DNA of 64,000 nt from CBDFHC01 sp965247585 (GCA_965247585.1 CBDFHC010000004.1:434001-498000), one strand, 5' to 3'. Positions 36,601 to 45,860 are shown, counted from the first letter of the stretch. The notes: a model not told the origin generated them from the letters alone. Program-made: numbers and translations.

Positions 36601-38054
36601 CAAAGCCTTCATTGCCGCCGGTGACACGGCGATGTCTAGCGTATTCGCTTCCTGGAGCACCAGCGCAGCCACGCCGGAAACCACCGGCGCCGCCATGGAC
36701 GTGCCGTTCTTAGTGGTGGTGTCAGTATTATTGCTGGAGGCCAAGGAGAAGACACCAACACCATGGGCCATAAGGTCTGGTTTGATCCTGCCATCGTTGG
36801 TTGGCCCGTAGCTGGAAAAGCTGCCAATCTCGGTGGCGCCGTCCATGGCACCTACGGTGATGACGTTTTTCGCCGACCCCTTTGGGCCGATGCAGTCGGC
36901 GGCAATTGCCAGGCCGCCCTGAAGACAATCTCCCGGCTGAAGGGGCACGGTATTGGCAGGAACGTCGTTGCGGTGGTTGCCAGCGGACTTTACGACGATG
37001 AGGCCGGTGTCAACGACGATATTATCGTAATTCAATGAGGTGGCATTGTATTGGCCGAAGTCGTCCTGGTTGTCTGTGAACTCATCTGCTTCACCGTTCC
37101 ATCCGATGCCGATGCCATAGGAATGGTTAGAAATCTGAATCGGCGTTGGTTCGTCCACACCGCCGGTGGAAGTTGCAGCATTGGACATTTCATTAACGTC
37201 GCCTAGTGAATCCCAGCTGGCCATGGTCACCTGGGGCGCCATGCCCTCCGCGAGGGGCACGTTAGCACCACTAGCGCCGATGGTGCCGGCAACGTGTGTC
37301 GCATGATCGCCGAACGACGTTGTCTGGCCGGTCTCCAAGATTACCCGCCCCTGTAGATCGAGGTGGGCTGCGTAGACCACAGCGCCAGCCTCCCAGACCC
37401 CGACGGTGACGCCCGAGCCGTCAAGGTTAAAGGGTGAAAGCTGTGCTACATCTACATTGGACAGAGTCTGGGCGAAAGAATTGTGGTCTTCATCCGGGGG
37501 AGGCGCCGGCTCAATCCAGGAGACAATGTCTAGTTCAGACAGCGTCTGGAGCCCATCTTTGGGCACGTTTACTGTCAGGGCGCGCACTATCCCTAAACTG
37601 TTCGCATCAAAGTTCTCGAATATCACGTCCATGCGTTGTCCCAACCCTTGGACTTCATCCGCGGTAACATCCCTATGGAACAGGACCGAGTACGCGATGC
37701 GGTCTGAGGGGCGCAGTTGGTAGGGGAAGGGCTCCGCGCCCGTGCGCAGTCGCTCGGCCAGCTTATCCCCGGGCTCGACGAAGTCTACCCGGAGCACACC
37801 GTCAAGAGCCCGTACGATTTCGATGTCGGCGGTCGCTACGGACGCGTACCAAAGCCGCTTCTCCAAGGGCTCCAGCAGATTTAACCCTCGGGCGGCGAAA
37901 CGCTCCTTTTCAGCGGGCTCCGTGGCGTTGCGAAGCTCCACCAAAAGGTGCGTACGGGCCTGTGTCTCTTCTGGGAGAACAGTGGCATCGTCTAATCCCC
38001 CCACATCCTCGGCATCTTTCAGAGGTTGGTCTCCTCGTCTGGTCAGCATTTTGA
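33688..38054 (-). pseudogene. S8 subtilase with two seven-bladed propellers, 3' part (split by IS21)
   Basis: 1,450+ codons on the minus strand. After the linker shared with 40640-41483 come a propeptide-like region and a subtilase domain: VGVWEAG (position of catalytic Asp, here Glu, about residue 240), FGDHATHVAGTIG (His), NHSYG and GTSMAAPVVSGVAAL (Ser, near 470), then a P-domain-like beta region (QTIYVPAGQTEIHLTLAWDD). The C-terminal about 780 residues hold 14 repeats of the form SLAID-x-D-x-HxSYYD...LKHAW in two groups of seven, separated by a Fn3-like segment. Its own 5' end and signal peptide lie across the IS21 at 40640-41483. Confidence 0.8.
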
Positions 38055-38178
38055 TGTAAAAGGCGGAGCTAAAGTGGACCACCTGGACGGATTGACCGCC
38101 TGACATTGTGGCGGTTGAAAAATGTACCGTCCTCTGCCATCCATAGGTTCGAAGTCGTGCTTATGGGTGGTGGGATGG

Positions 38179-39678
38179 ATGTACCAGGTGGACGTGTATC
38201 TACGGATCCGACGGGCGGTGATGGTGGATGGGATGAGCATCCGGGAGGTCTCCCGGGTGTTCGGGTTGCACCGGGACACGGTGCGCAAGATTCTGGCCTA
38301 CTCAGCGCCGCCGGGCTACCGGCGACAGACTCCGCCCCGGCGTCCTAAGCTGGAGCCCTTCACCGCCGTCATCGACCAAATCCTGGTAGACGACCTCAAG
38401 CGTCCCAGGAAGCAGCGCCACACAGCCCAGCGGATCTTCCAGCGGCTCAGGGACGAGCATGGGTTCGGCGGCCAGTACACCATAGTCAAGGACTACGTAA
38501 GGGAGCACCGCCGCCGGTCGCAGGAGATGTTCGTCCCTCTGTCTCATCCGCCGGGCCACGCCCAGTGCGACTTTGGCGAGGCCCTGGTGATCATTGGCGG
38601 GGTGGAACAGAAAGCCCACTGCTTCGTCCTGGACCTGCCCCATAGCGACGGATGCTTCGTCAAGGCTTACCCGGCCGAGACCACCGAGGCCTTCCTGGAC
38701 GGCCATGTCTCGGCCTTCGCATTCCTGGGCGGAGTGCCGCAGAGCATCCTGTACGACAACACCAAGCTGGCGGTGGCCAGGATACTGGGGGATGGACGCC
38801 GTAAACGCACCCGGGCCTTCACGGAACTCCAGTCCCACTACCTGTTCTCGGACCGGTTCGGCCGTCCCGGCAAGGGCAACGACAAGGGGAAGGTCGAGGG
38901 GATGGTCGGCTATATGCGGCGCAACTTCCTGGTGCCGGTCCCGTCCTTCGAGAGCTTTGAGGCGCTGAACGCCCACCTGGAGCGTCGCTGCCTGGCGCGA
39001 ATGGATGCCAGGTTGAGGGGCCACTCAGAGAGCATAGGCCAGCGGATGGAACGGGACCTGGAGGCCCTGCTGCCTCTGCCGGCGGTGGCCTACGACGCCT
39101 GCGAGAAGCAGGCAGGCCGGGTGAGTTCGCTGTCGCTGGTGAGGTACAGGACCAACGATTACTCGGCCCCGGTGGCCTACGGGCACCGGGACGTTCTGGT
39201 AAAAGGCTACGTGGACCGGGTGGTCATCAGTTGCGGGTCCGAGGTCATCGCCCGCCATCACCGCTCCTACCAGCGGGATGATTTTGTGTTCGACCCCGTC
39301 CACTACCTGCCCCTGCTGGAGCAGAAGACGGCGGCCCTGGACCAGGCCGCTCCCCTGCAGGGATGGGACCTTCCCGAGGAGTTTGCCACGCTGCGCCGGT
39401 TGCTGGAGTCCCGCATGGGACGAAGGGGCAAGCGGGAGTTCGTCCAGGTACTGCGGCTATTCGAGCATTTTTCGCCTGGGGAGGTCCACGCCGCGGTTCG
39501 GGATGCCATCCGGTTGGGGGCTTTGAGCTTCGACGCGGTGAAGCATCTGGTGCTCTGCCGGCTGGAGGGCCGGCCGCCCCGCCTCGACCTGGAACTCTAT
39601 CCCTACTTGCCCCAGGTGCGGGTCAGTATCACTTCCGCCGGGGAGTACATGACATTGCTGTCGGGGAGGGCGGCATGA
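38179..39678 (+). CDS. istA: IS21 transposase IstA
   Basis: 499 residues from ATG 38179; the frame is open to 38122 but similarity starts at MYQVDVYLRIRRAVMVDGMS. It has an N-terminal helix-turn-helix (MSIREVSRVFGLHRDTVRKI), an rve core with AQCDFGEALVIIGG (Asp), FLGGVPQSILYDNTKLAV (Asp) and GNDKGKVEGMVGYMRRNF (Glu), and a C-terminal IstA region. All catalytic residues are present. It overlaps istB by 4 bp (ATGA), indicating translational coupling. Confidence 0.92.
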   Translation: MYQVDVYLRIRRAVMVDGMSIREVSRVFGLHRDTVRKILAYSAPPGYRRQTPPRRPKLEPFTAVIDQILVDDLKRPRKQRHTAQRIFQRLRDEHGFGGQYTIVKDYVREHRRRSQEMFVPLSHPPGHAQCDFGEALVIIGGVEQKAHCFVLDLPHSDGCFVKAYPAETTEAFLDGHVSAFAFLGGVPQSILYDNTKLAVARILGDGRRKRTRAFTELQSHYLFSDRFGRPGKGNDKGKVEGMVGYMRRNFLVPVPSFESFEALNAHLERRCLARMDARLRGHSESIGQRMERDLEALLPLPAVAYDACEKQAGRVSSLSLVRYRTNDYSAPVAYGHRDVLVKGYVDRVVISCGSEVIARHHRSYQRDDFVFDPVHYLPLLEQKTAALDQAAPLQGWDLPEEFATLRRLLESRMGRRGKREFVQVLRLFEHFSPGEVHAAVRDAIRLGALSFDAVKHLVLCRLEGRPPRLDLELYPYLPQVRVSITSAGEYMTLLSGRAA

Positions 39679-40457
39679 ACAGCCGGTCCACGCTGCTGCT
39701 GGAACACCATCTGAAGGAACTGAAGCTGCCCAGCTTCTTCCGGGAATACGGGAAGATGGCGGCCCAGTGCGCCGCCGAGGGAGTGGACCACCCGGGGTAC
39801 CTGCTCAGGCTCGCCGAACTGGAACTCATCGACCGCCACCAGCGCATGGTGGAGCGGCGGATCCGGTCCGCCCGCTTCCCTGCCGTCAAGACCTTCGACA
39901 CCTTCGACTTTACGGCCATCCCGTCGGTGAACAAGGCGCTGGTGATGGAGTTGGCCCGCTGCGAATACGTCCAAAACCGGGAGAACGTCATCGCCGTCGG
40001 CAACAGCGGCACCGGCAAGACCCACGTGGCCCTGGGACTGGGCCTGGCCGCCTGCCAGAAAGGGATGTCCGTGGGCTTCACCACCGCCGCCGCCCTGGTC
40101 CACGAGTTGATGGAGGCCCGGGATGAAAGACGTCTGCTCAGCCTCCAGAGACAACTTTCCCGCCTCAGCCTGCTGATCATCGACGAACTGGGCTTCGTGC
40201 CCCTGTCACCCACCGGGGCGGAACTGCTCTTCGAGGTCTTCAGCCAGCGCTACGAGCGGGGCTCAATCCTGGTGACCACCAACCTTCCCTTCGACGAGTG
40301 GACCGAGGTCTTCGGGTCGGAGAGGCTCACCGGGGCCCTGCTGGACCGCCTCACCCACCACGTCCACATCCTGGAGATGAACGGCGAGAGCTACCGGCTC
40401 AAGCGTAGCAGAGAGGGAGTTGCCTCCCAAACTCAAGACAAGCCTCACGAAGAATAG
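39675..40457 (+). CDS. istB: IS21 helper ATPase IstB
   Basis: 260 residues, AAA+ ATPase that activates IstA and selects target DNA. Walker A GNSGTGKTHVALGLGLAA near residue 108, Walker B LLIIDELGFVPLS near 163, and sensor segment SILVTTNLPFDEW near 200; the C-terminus contains THHVHILEMNGESYRLK. The ATG overlaps the istA stop. Length is normal for IstB. Confidence 0.93.
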   Translation: MNSRSTLLLEHHLKELKLPSFFREYGKMAAQCAAEGVDHPGYLLRLAELELIDRHQRMVERRIRSARFPAVKTFDTFDFTAIPSVNKALVMELARCEYVQNRENVIAVGNSGTGKTHVALGLGLAACQKGMSVGFTTAAALVHELMEARDERRLLSLQRQLSRLSLLIIDELGFVPLSPTGAELLFEVFSQRYERGSILVTTNLPFDEWTEVFGSERLTGALLDRLTHHVHILEMNGESYRLKRSREGVASQTQDKPHEE

Positions 40458-40639
40458 GTAGCATCAAGACCTTCCTGCCTGTCCTCTGCTGACCCACCCG
40501 TGAGCAGGCCATTTCCCTCAACAAGTGGTGCGGACATTTATGCTGGCCAGTTAGCTCGGACTTTTTCGCTGAACACGAACACACCAGGTGGTACAGCTTT
40601 ACTCCGCCCCAGTGGCCCAACATGCCTCCGCCATTGACA

Positions 40640-41483
40640 CTCGGGCGGCGAAACGCTCCTTGTCAGCGGGCTCCGTGGCGTTGCGAAGCTCCACCAAAAG
40701 GTGCGTACGGGCCTGTGTCTCTTCTGGGAGAACAGTGGCATCGTCTAATCCCCCCACATCCTCGGCATCTTTCAGAGGTTGGTCTCCTCGTCTGGTCAGC
40801 ATTTTGATGACGGGCTTGATCAATACGTTTCTTTTGCCTGCGATGACGACAGACTTTTCAGCGTCGAAATCCAGGGTAACTATGGTTGTCCCGCCAGCGT
40901 CCAGAGAAAATCCGCCGACAATCTTCAGTCTGCCGCTGGGGACCCGCGCATCCAGGGTTTGGCCCTGTACAGTGACTTGGGCTTTGTCAATCGAAAGTCG
41001 AACCTGGCCATATTGACCAGGGTCTAGCAAGGCTTCTCCGAGGGTCTCTTCAACGCCCTGTAGTTTAACGAGGTCGAATTCGACAGGACCCGGCACAACT
41101 ACCTGCCACGAATCTCCGTCAGCCTTCTGAACCTCAATATTGCTTGCGGTGATCAGGATCTCGGTCACACCATCAGGTGGTGCGTCCATGGCCCTAATCT
41201 GAAGCTTAGCTTGGTCAGGCACAGCGACGAACCGGGTTCCGGCCGGAGGAGTTACTGTCCGCTCCGGCAGAGGCGTCGGCTCCGGAGTGGTCCTAGGCGT
41301 TGGGATAGCCAATGGGGTAGAAGTGGGCTGCATTGCAGGAGCTGGCAGGTCTGAACTCGTTGCCACTCCACCTGGCGTGGGTGAAGAAGTGGGTGGCAAT
41401 TCTCCTTCGCACGCCGCTGCTAGCAACAAGGTGCCTAAAGCGATGCAAATTAGCCATCGGGTCAGCGTTCCCACGATACGCAT
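40640..41483 (-). pseudogene. DUF4382/subtilase lipoprotein, 5' part (split by IS21)
   Basis: Begins ATG 41483. Lipobox LLLAAAC (Cys25), a Pro/Thr linker, then a DUF4382-type domain: GVTEILITASNIEVQKADG, PVEFDLVKLQGVEETLGEAL, PGQYGQVRLSIDKAQV, GRLKIVGGFSLDAGG and LDFDAEKSVVIAGKRN, followed by VIKMLTRRGDQPLKDAEDVG, where the subtilase ORF also begins. The frame enters the IS21 after KERFAAR and stops after about 13 residues. Joining 41483-40640 to 37886-33688 gives 5,043 nt, exactly 1,681 codons with no frame change, so both pieces belonged to one secreted lipoprotein. Confidence 0.78.
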
Positions 41484-41816
41484 TATGCCGCATTAGTCTT
41501 ACCATACGCAGCAGCAGCTGCCGGTCTCAGACTCGCAAAGTGTGAAATAGGCCCTATATGGGTGATGCCTGACGTTCTAAAGATGTTTGACGACTGCGCG
41601 AAGAAACTTCGCAAGCCGAGTGGACCTCAATTTTAGACAGGTAGTTAAGAACTGGTCCTGTTCCTTTTACCTAGGAACCGGCAGGAGGAAGGCGACGGAA
41701 CTGGAGTCGAATTATGGGGCCACCAGGACCGCCAGGCCGCGTTTCAGGGATCGATCAACACGGCCAAATCTCCCCGTCTAAAAGCCGGCAAAAAGGGTTT
41801 CCTTGTTTGTGTTCTG
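41484..41816. other. Intergenic region with weak similarity to 45.6 kb
   Basis: No gene seen. The part around 41730-41780 (CACCAGGACCGCCAGGCCGCG then TCCCCGTC) resembles 45630-45685 (CACCGCCAGGCCGTGGTTC then CTCCCCCGTC), which suggests a diverged repeat at the borders of the intervening segment. Confidence 0.35.
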
Positions 41817-41963
41817 TTAATGGTAGGATTTCGTTCCTGAGATGACAGATGATTTGTCACCCCCTTTATTTGGTAGGTTCTTGATGCGCTTCTTGAGGAT
41901 GTATGGGCCGGTTGCGATGAGAACGAGGCCCATGGCCACGAGTAACATCTCCAGGGTGCCCAT
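41817..41963 (-). CDS. Small single-helix membrane protein
   Basis: 48 residues: MGTLEMLLVAMGLVLIATGPY is one transmembrane helix, followed by a positively charged segment (ILKKRIKNL) and a polar tail. AGGTGA lies just upstream of the ATG. The clean hydrophobic helix with positive residues after it supports a real small protein with N-out/C-in topology. The function is unknown. It is convergent with nothing nearby and lies upstream of the lipoprotein gene on the same strand. Confidence 0.45.
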   Translation of the reverse strand: MGTLEMLLVAMGLVLIATGPYILKKRIKNLPNKGGDKSSVISGTKSYH

Positions 41964-42052
41964 GTTCACCTACTTCTCAGTCTGGTAGAGCGTATTCAAG
42001 AAGAATATGATGGCCGCTTACAGTGGGCGCGGCATAAAAAGGGGCTAAGAGA

Positions 42053-42241
42053 ATGGCAGGACGGCAAACTGGTCAAGGTCAACACGAACACTCAGCCGAG
42101 ACCCAGACCGGGCACGAGTGCCTGAGCTGCGGGGCGATTTACGGCCCAGGCGAGAACACCCAGGGTTGCCTGGATCAAGGACTCGAGCTTGAGCCCTTTG
42201 AGGCGGAGTGCTGGTTACCGGTGGAACCATCCAAGGCGTAG
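42053..42241 (+). CDS. Small cysteine-containing hypothetical protein
   Basis: 62 residues: a His/Gln-rich N-terminus (GQGQHEHSAETQTGHE), then CLSCGAIYGPGENTQGCLDQ and a later Cys, a possible zinc-binding knuckle. Weak AAGAG upstream of the ATG. Not recognised as a family; the Cys spacing makes it more credible than a random ORF, but it could be spurious. Confidence 0.35.
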   Translation: MAGRQTGQGQHEHSAETQTGHECLSCGAIYGPGENTQGCLDQGLELEPFEAECWLPVEPSKA

Positions 42242-42431
42242 GATACTCTAAAGGATTGGTTGCCCACGGCTTCATTAACAACCAAGGAGTCTAGCGGTGA
42301 ACCGCATCCCCCGAGTCGAAATCCTTTTGCTTCCCTTGCAAGGACTGTTGCCCATGCCCTGGTGATGAGTAATACCGGGTCTGCTTGGTCTTATTAGCGC
42401 GTCTGGGACCGGGCTGGCTCTGGCACCGGCG

Positions 42432-42632
42432 TTGCGGGTGCTTACCTGGCCGTTCTTAGCTCTAACGGTGCTAATGCTCGCTAGGGGCTGGCACTTGAAC
42501 CTGTCTCACGGAAGTAGCTTAAGTTCGCAGTGGGCAAAGCGTTCACGTCTAACCCTGATTTTGGCGACCGCGTTGGCTTTGTCGCTATGGGGACTCCGAG
42601 TCTTTGGGGTGCTGGGAGTACCCCCATTCTAA
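42432..42632 (+). CDS. Small membrane protein or fragment
   Basis: 66 residues with two hydrophobic helices: VLTWPFLALTVLMLARGWHL and LTLILATALALSLWGLRVFG, joined by a basic loop (QWAKRSRL). The frame is open upstream through GLLGLISASGTGLALAPALR to a stop near 42366, without ATG/GTG at a convincing position, which suggests a truncated or frameshifted larger membrane protein. Family not recognised. Confidence 0.35.
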   Translation: MRVLTWPFLALTVLMLARGWHLNLSHGSSLSSQWAKRSRLTLILATALALSLWGLRVFGVLGVPPF

Positions 42633-42889
42633 TTCGTCGCAGGCATACGGCATGAAGGTGATGGATGGTCACCCCCCCAGACTTGAAGTTGAGTTCGGGT
42701 ATAGAAGAGTCAAGGACTAGAAAGTTTAGGCTGATTCAAGAGGTCGGCGATGGAGCGAGGATTTACGATTGGCCATTTGTCAGCGCTGGCAGGTGCACCA
42801 GCTGGTTGCCAAGATAGGAGAACTCCGGCCTCAGCAATGGTACGGGCTTGGTGGTAGCTAGGCCACCATAGGGTTAGAGCAAAATAGAC

Positions 42890-43618
42890 CTACAGGCGAG
42901 CCACCAGCCATCCCAAAGCCAAAAGCGACACTGAGAGCCCCAGTAGCCGTAGGGTCATCTCCGGTAAAGCCAGTAGATAGGGGATTGTGATTCGCTCAAG
43001 ATGCCCGTCTTGAAACTCGATGTGGCCGGCAGCCACTAGAGCGTTCCTGCGCAGCGCCCTGGCTTGCTTGCTTAATGTTCGATGGGCCAGGGTTAGCGCG
43101 AAGCACCCCGCGGCTACCAAGAAGGCCTGGACATCGAGCTGTTGGGCGTTGGCCCAATAGCCCGTCAGAGCCGGGAATGCTCCCCACGCGAGGCCAAACC
43201 ATAGGTCCGAATGGAACCAGCCTCCCAGCAACTCCAGATTATAGGCCGGGACAATAAACCCTCCGAAGAGGATAAAGGGGATCGCCCAAAGGCTGATGGT
43301 CAGTGAAGCGAGACCCCCAATGGCCAGGGCCCCAGCTAGAGAAAAAGCAGCGATAGCCAAGAGCCAACCGTTGGGAATACGGGTGCGTAGGGGCCTGCTT
43401 TGGAACTCGTCCAGGGCATGCGCCCCCAAGCCCACGGCCAGGAAAAAAGCCAGCACCAATCCTCCCACCCTGTCAAGGTGCAGCGCCGGCGCAGCAGATG
43501 CGCCGATCACTACATAGCTGAGGTGCCATATAGTGTATGGGAAATGAAGCAAAGTCACGTAATCATTCCAAACGCCCTTTGGAAGAGCGTAAAAGGCGGG
43601 TCTCAAGTTAGTTTCCAC
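42890..43618 (-). CDS. UbiA-like membrane prenyltransferase family protein
   Basis: 242 residues from GTG 43618, selected because GGAGGT lies 5 nt upstream, inside the end of the methyltransferase gene. About seven hydrophobic helices; the first polar motif GAHALDEFQSRPLRTRIPN corresponds in place to the Asp-rich prenyl-diphosphate site of UbiA enzymes, here DExxxRPLRT rather than NDxxDxxxD. The second motif is reduced. The gene overlaps the upstream methyltransferase by 11 bp, indicating a tight operon. A prenyl or lipid-modifying role is inferred from family and neighbours. Confidence 0.7.
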   Translation of the reverse strand: METNLRPAFYALPKGVWNDYVTLLHFPYTIWHLSYVVIGASAAPALHLDRVGGLVLAFFLAVGLGAHALDEFQSRPLRTRIPNGWLLAIAAFSLAGALAIGGLASLTISLWAIPFILFGGFIVPAYNLELLGGWFHSDLWFGLAWGAFPALTGYWANAQQLDVQAFLVAAGCFALTLAHRTLSKQARALRRNALVAAGHIEFQDGHLERITIPYLLALPEMTLRLLGLSVSLLALGWLVARL

Positions 43619-44342
43619 CGTTGACCTCCTTTTGGCCCCAGATGACGACGGCTCCACCCAGAGAAAGCACTTTAGTTTGGACGTTGCCAAGTCCCGCTCG
43701 CACCCAGATTTGCTTGAGATCTTCCAGTGTGTATTGTCGGTAGAATTGCGAAATGCTGGGACCGAGGAATGAGCCTACCTCCCTCCAGCCCGGGGAAATA
43801 ATTCTGGTGCCCATTGGGAGCACCAGACGGGTATGAAGAAGCCATAATTTATACAAAATCGGGTTCTTGGGAATGAAGAACTCGAGGGAAGCAATTTGGC
43901 CTCCCGGTCGCAACACCCTTGTTAACTCACCGAGAGTATCCTGAGGGTCATCTATGTATCGGTAGAGGAAGGTGAACGTAACAGCGTCGAAGGAGTTTCC
44001 GGCAAAGGGCAGGCTTTCTGCACAGCCTTTGAGCAGAGAGACCCTGGGAGCCAGTCCGTGGGCCTCAACATCGCGCTGAGCCTGGCCGATCATGTGGTCG
44101 GACAGATCCAGACCCACCACACGACATCCTATTCCCTTCGCAATGTCTCTGGCGACGAGTCCAGTGCCAGTGGCCACATCGAGGACCAAGTCTTGGGGAC
44201 TGAGTCTTAATCGAGAGACCAAAAATCGGTGCCAACGGCGGTACTGGAAAAGAGAGAATATCTGGGCTGGAACTTCATAGCCATGGGCGATCCCGTCAAA
44301 GAGACGACGAGCTAGGTTGTTCTTGTAGGGAGAATCTAACAT
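43608..44342 (-). CDS. Class I SAM-dependent methyltransferase (UbiE/MenG-like)
   Basis: 244 residues from ATG 44342. The SAM site VLDVATGTGLVARDIAKG near residue 55 and the acidic VVGLDLSDHMIGQAQ follow the UbiE/COQ5 pattern, as do SFDAVTFTFLYRYIDDP and RVLRPGGQIASLEF. The extended C-terminal half (WLLHTRLVLPMGTRII, QFYRQYTLEDLKQIW) also fits UbiE-type enzymes. It lies between an SDR and a UbiA-like gene, with 16 bp and overlapping spacing, which suggests a quinone- or isoprenoid-modifying operon. Confidence 0.82.
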   Translation of the reverse strand: MLDSPYKNNLARRLFDGIAHGYEVPAQIFSLFQYRRWHRFLVSRLRLSPQDLVLDVATGTGLVARDIAKGIGCRVVGLDLSDHMIGQAQRDVEAHGLAPRVSLLKGCAESLPFAGNSFDAVTFTFLYRYIDDPQDTLGELTRVLRPGGQIASLEFFIPKNPILYKLWLLHTRLVLPMGTRIISPGWREVGSFLGPSISQFYRQYTLEDLKQIWVRAGLGNVQTKVLSLGGAVVIWGQKEVNGGN

Positions 44343-44358
44343 TAAACTCAGAGTAACC

Positions 44359-45291
44359 CTACCGAGTCCCCCCATAATGCCTGCGCAGCTCGGAGGCATA
44401 ATTGGCGCCGATGACCTGGGAGTTCTGCTCTAGGCAGTGACTTAGGTTTGTGTGCCCCGTAGGTGGGCCATCAGAGACCAGAAGACCCGCCATCAAGCCG
44501 TCCATCTCGTCTCGTGTGAGGGTAACGTCTCTAACGATGTAGCCCGTCAACCTCGACAGAAAAAGGACCAGGCGCGGGGGAACGTGAATGACCCTGGCCC
44601 TGCTGCGGACCCTATCGGCGATTAGTCGGACCAAGGCAGTGAACGCGTAGGTCTCGGGACCGCCCGCATCTAGAAGCATGTTGGTGTCTTCCCGACCAGT
44701 GTTTACCGCTAGGTCAGCCATGTCTTCTACGTATATCGGCTGGATCATGTAGCTGCCTGACCCGCTAATGGGAAACAAGGGAAACTTGCGGAGAAACCAG
44801 GCAATGTTGTTCAGCAGGATATCCTCGTTTCCAAAAATCAAAGTGGGCCGAAGGATGACGTAGGAAAGGTTCGACCACATCACAAGCTCCTCCACCCGTC
44901 CTTTAGCTCTAAAGTAGGGGAGGGGAGAATCTTTGGAGGCGTTCGTAATGCTGACATGAACAAACCTCTGAACTCCTGCCTCCACGGCTGCCTCCAGCAG
45001 TGTCTTCGTGTTTTCCACGGCCTTGTCGAACGTTATGTTTCCGTACGAGAACCGAATCCAGTAGGTGTTGTACATCGTCGTCACGCCTAGGAGACTGCGC
45101 GTTAATTCTCTAGGGCTGTCGAAATTGAAAGGAAAAGCCTGCACCTGGTTACCAAAAGGACTTTGACGGTCGGGATGTCCAGTGAGGGTCTTGACCGTTT
45201 TTCCTATGGAAAGAAGTCGACGGGTGATGTACTTGCCGGTATAGCCGAATGCTCCTGTCACCAAATTTACTTCGGCGCGTTTAGTGCGCAC
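44359..45291 (-). CDS. Atypical SDR, NAD(P)-binding NmrA/39-kDa-like
   Basis: 310 residues from GTG 45291 (GAGGA 6 nt upstream). Rossmann motif VTGAFGYTGKYITRRLL at the N-terminus (GxxGxxG), then VQRFVHVSITNASKDSPLPY with the extended-SDR Ser and a displaced Tyr/Lys, LRPTLIFGNED and IYVEDMADLAV. It resembles the complex I 39-kDa/NmrA-like atypical SDRs, which bind NAD(P) without a normal YxxxK. First gene of the three-gene minus-strand operon. Confidence 0.82.
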   Translation of the reverse strand: MRTKRAEVNLVTGAFGYTGKYITRRLLSIGKTVKTLTGHPDRQSPFGNQVQAFPFNFDSPRELTRSLLGVTTMYNTYWIRFSYGNITFDKAVENTKTLLEAAVEAGVQRFVHVSITNASKDSPLPYFRAKGRVEELVMWSNLSYVILRPTLIFGNEDILLNNIAWFLRKFPLFPISGSGSYMIQPIYVEDMADLAVNTGREDTNMLLDAGGPETYAFTALVRLIADRVRSRARVIHVPPRLVLFLSRLTGYIVRDVTLTRDEMDGLMAGLLVSDGPPTGHTNLSHCLEQNSQVIGANYASELRRHYGGTR

Positions 45292-45860
45292 TCAGCGTCC
45301 TCTTTTCTGTTTGAGATTTTGGCGCGGATAGTAAGGCCATCCTACCTATATTAGGATTCAGTCGGCAAGGCAGGTTACCGTCCATCCGGCAAAGCACACC
45401 AGGCGGCCGTACCTCTCACTATGTAGCAGTACCGTTGGCCTGGGCGACCAGGGGACGGGAGTACCGAGGGAGCGATTTCGCTAAAGTGCTAGCGTCTCCG
45501 GACTCCCGGTCCATTGCGCGAATTTCCCAAATGGCCAGAATGGGATTGGTGCTCTGAACAGGAACCAAAGAGGCCAGAGAGATTACGCGAGAACCGGCGG
45601 TGCGATTGTAGCTCTAGCCGAGTTCGTCGACACAAACACCGCCAGGCCGTGGTTCAGGTGGGGTTCAACTCTCCCCCGTCCCCACCTTGATTATTCGTCA
45701 TCCTCCAACGAAAACTGTTGCATTCTGCGGTCGTACGCCAACTCCCCGTTTTGTCCATCTTTGGTCTGTAGATCAAAATGGCTACCGCACCCTCGCGCAC
45801 TAAGCGGAGATTGCGAAAGGAACGATATTTTCGGCAGGCGACTGCCCGAAGTTGAAGCCC
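45292..45860. other. Intergenic region between two SDR genes
   Basis: No convincing gene. It contains upstream sequence for the operon at 44359-45291 and a minus-strand ORF of 73 codons (45691-45912) that overlaps the following SDR end and has no recognisable features. The 45590-45685 part resembles 41680-41780. Confidence 0.35.

Larger units (their letters stand above)
38055..40639 (+). mobile_element. IS21-family insertion sequence
   Basis: 2,585 bp with TG...CA ends. Left end TGTAAAAGGCGGAG; right end, read inward, TGTCAATGGCGGAG. It carries overlapping istA and istB, both intact. It is inserted in the DUF4382/subtilase gene and is flanked directly at both ends by a 168-bp direct repeat of that gene (37887-38054 and 40640-40807), far longer than the usual 4-8 bp IS21 target duplication. 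Confidence 0.9.

Noticed and set aside
41587..41781. 64-codon plus ORF
   Set aside because: No ribosome binding site, low-complexity Arg-rich end, overlaps a possible repeat border.
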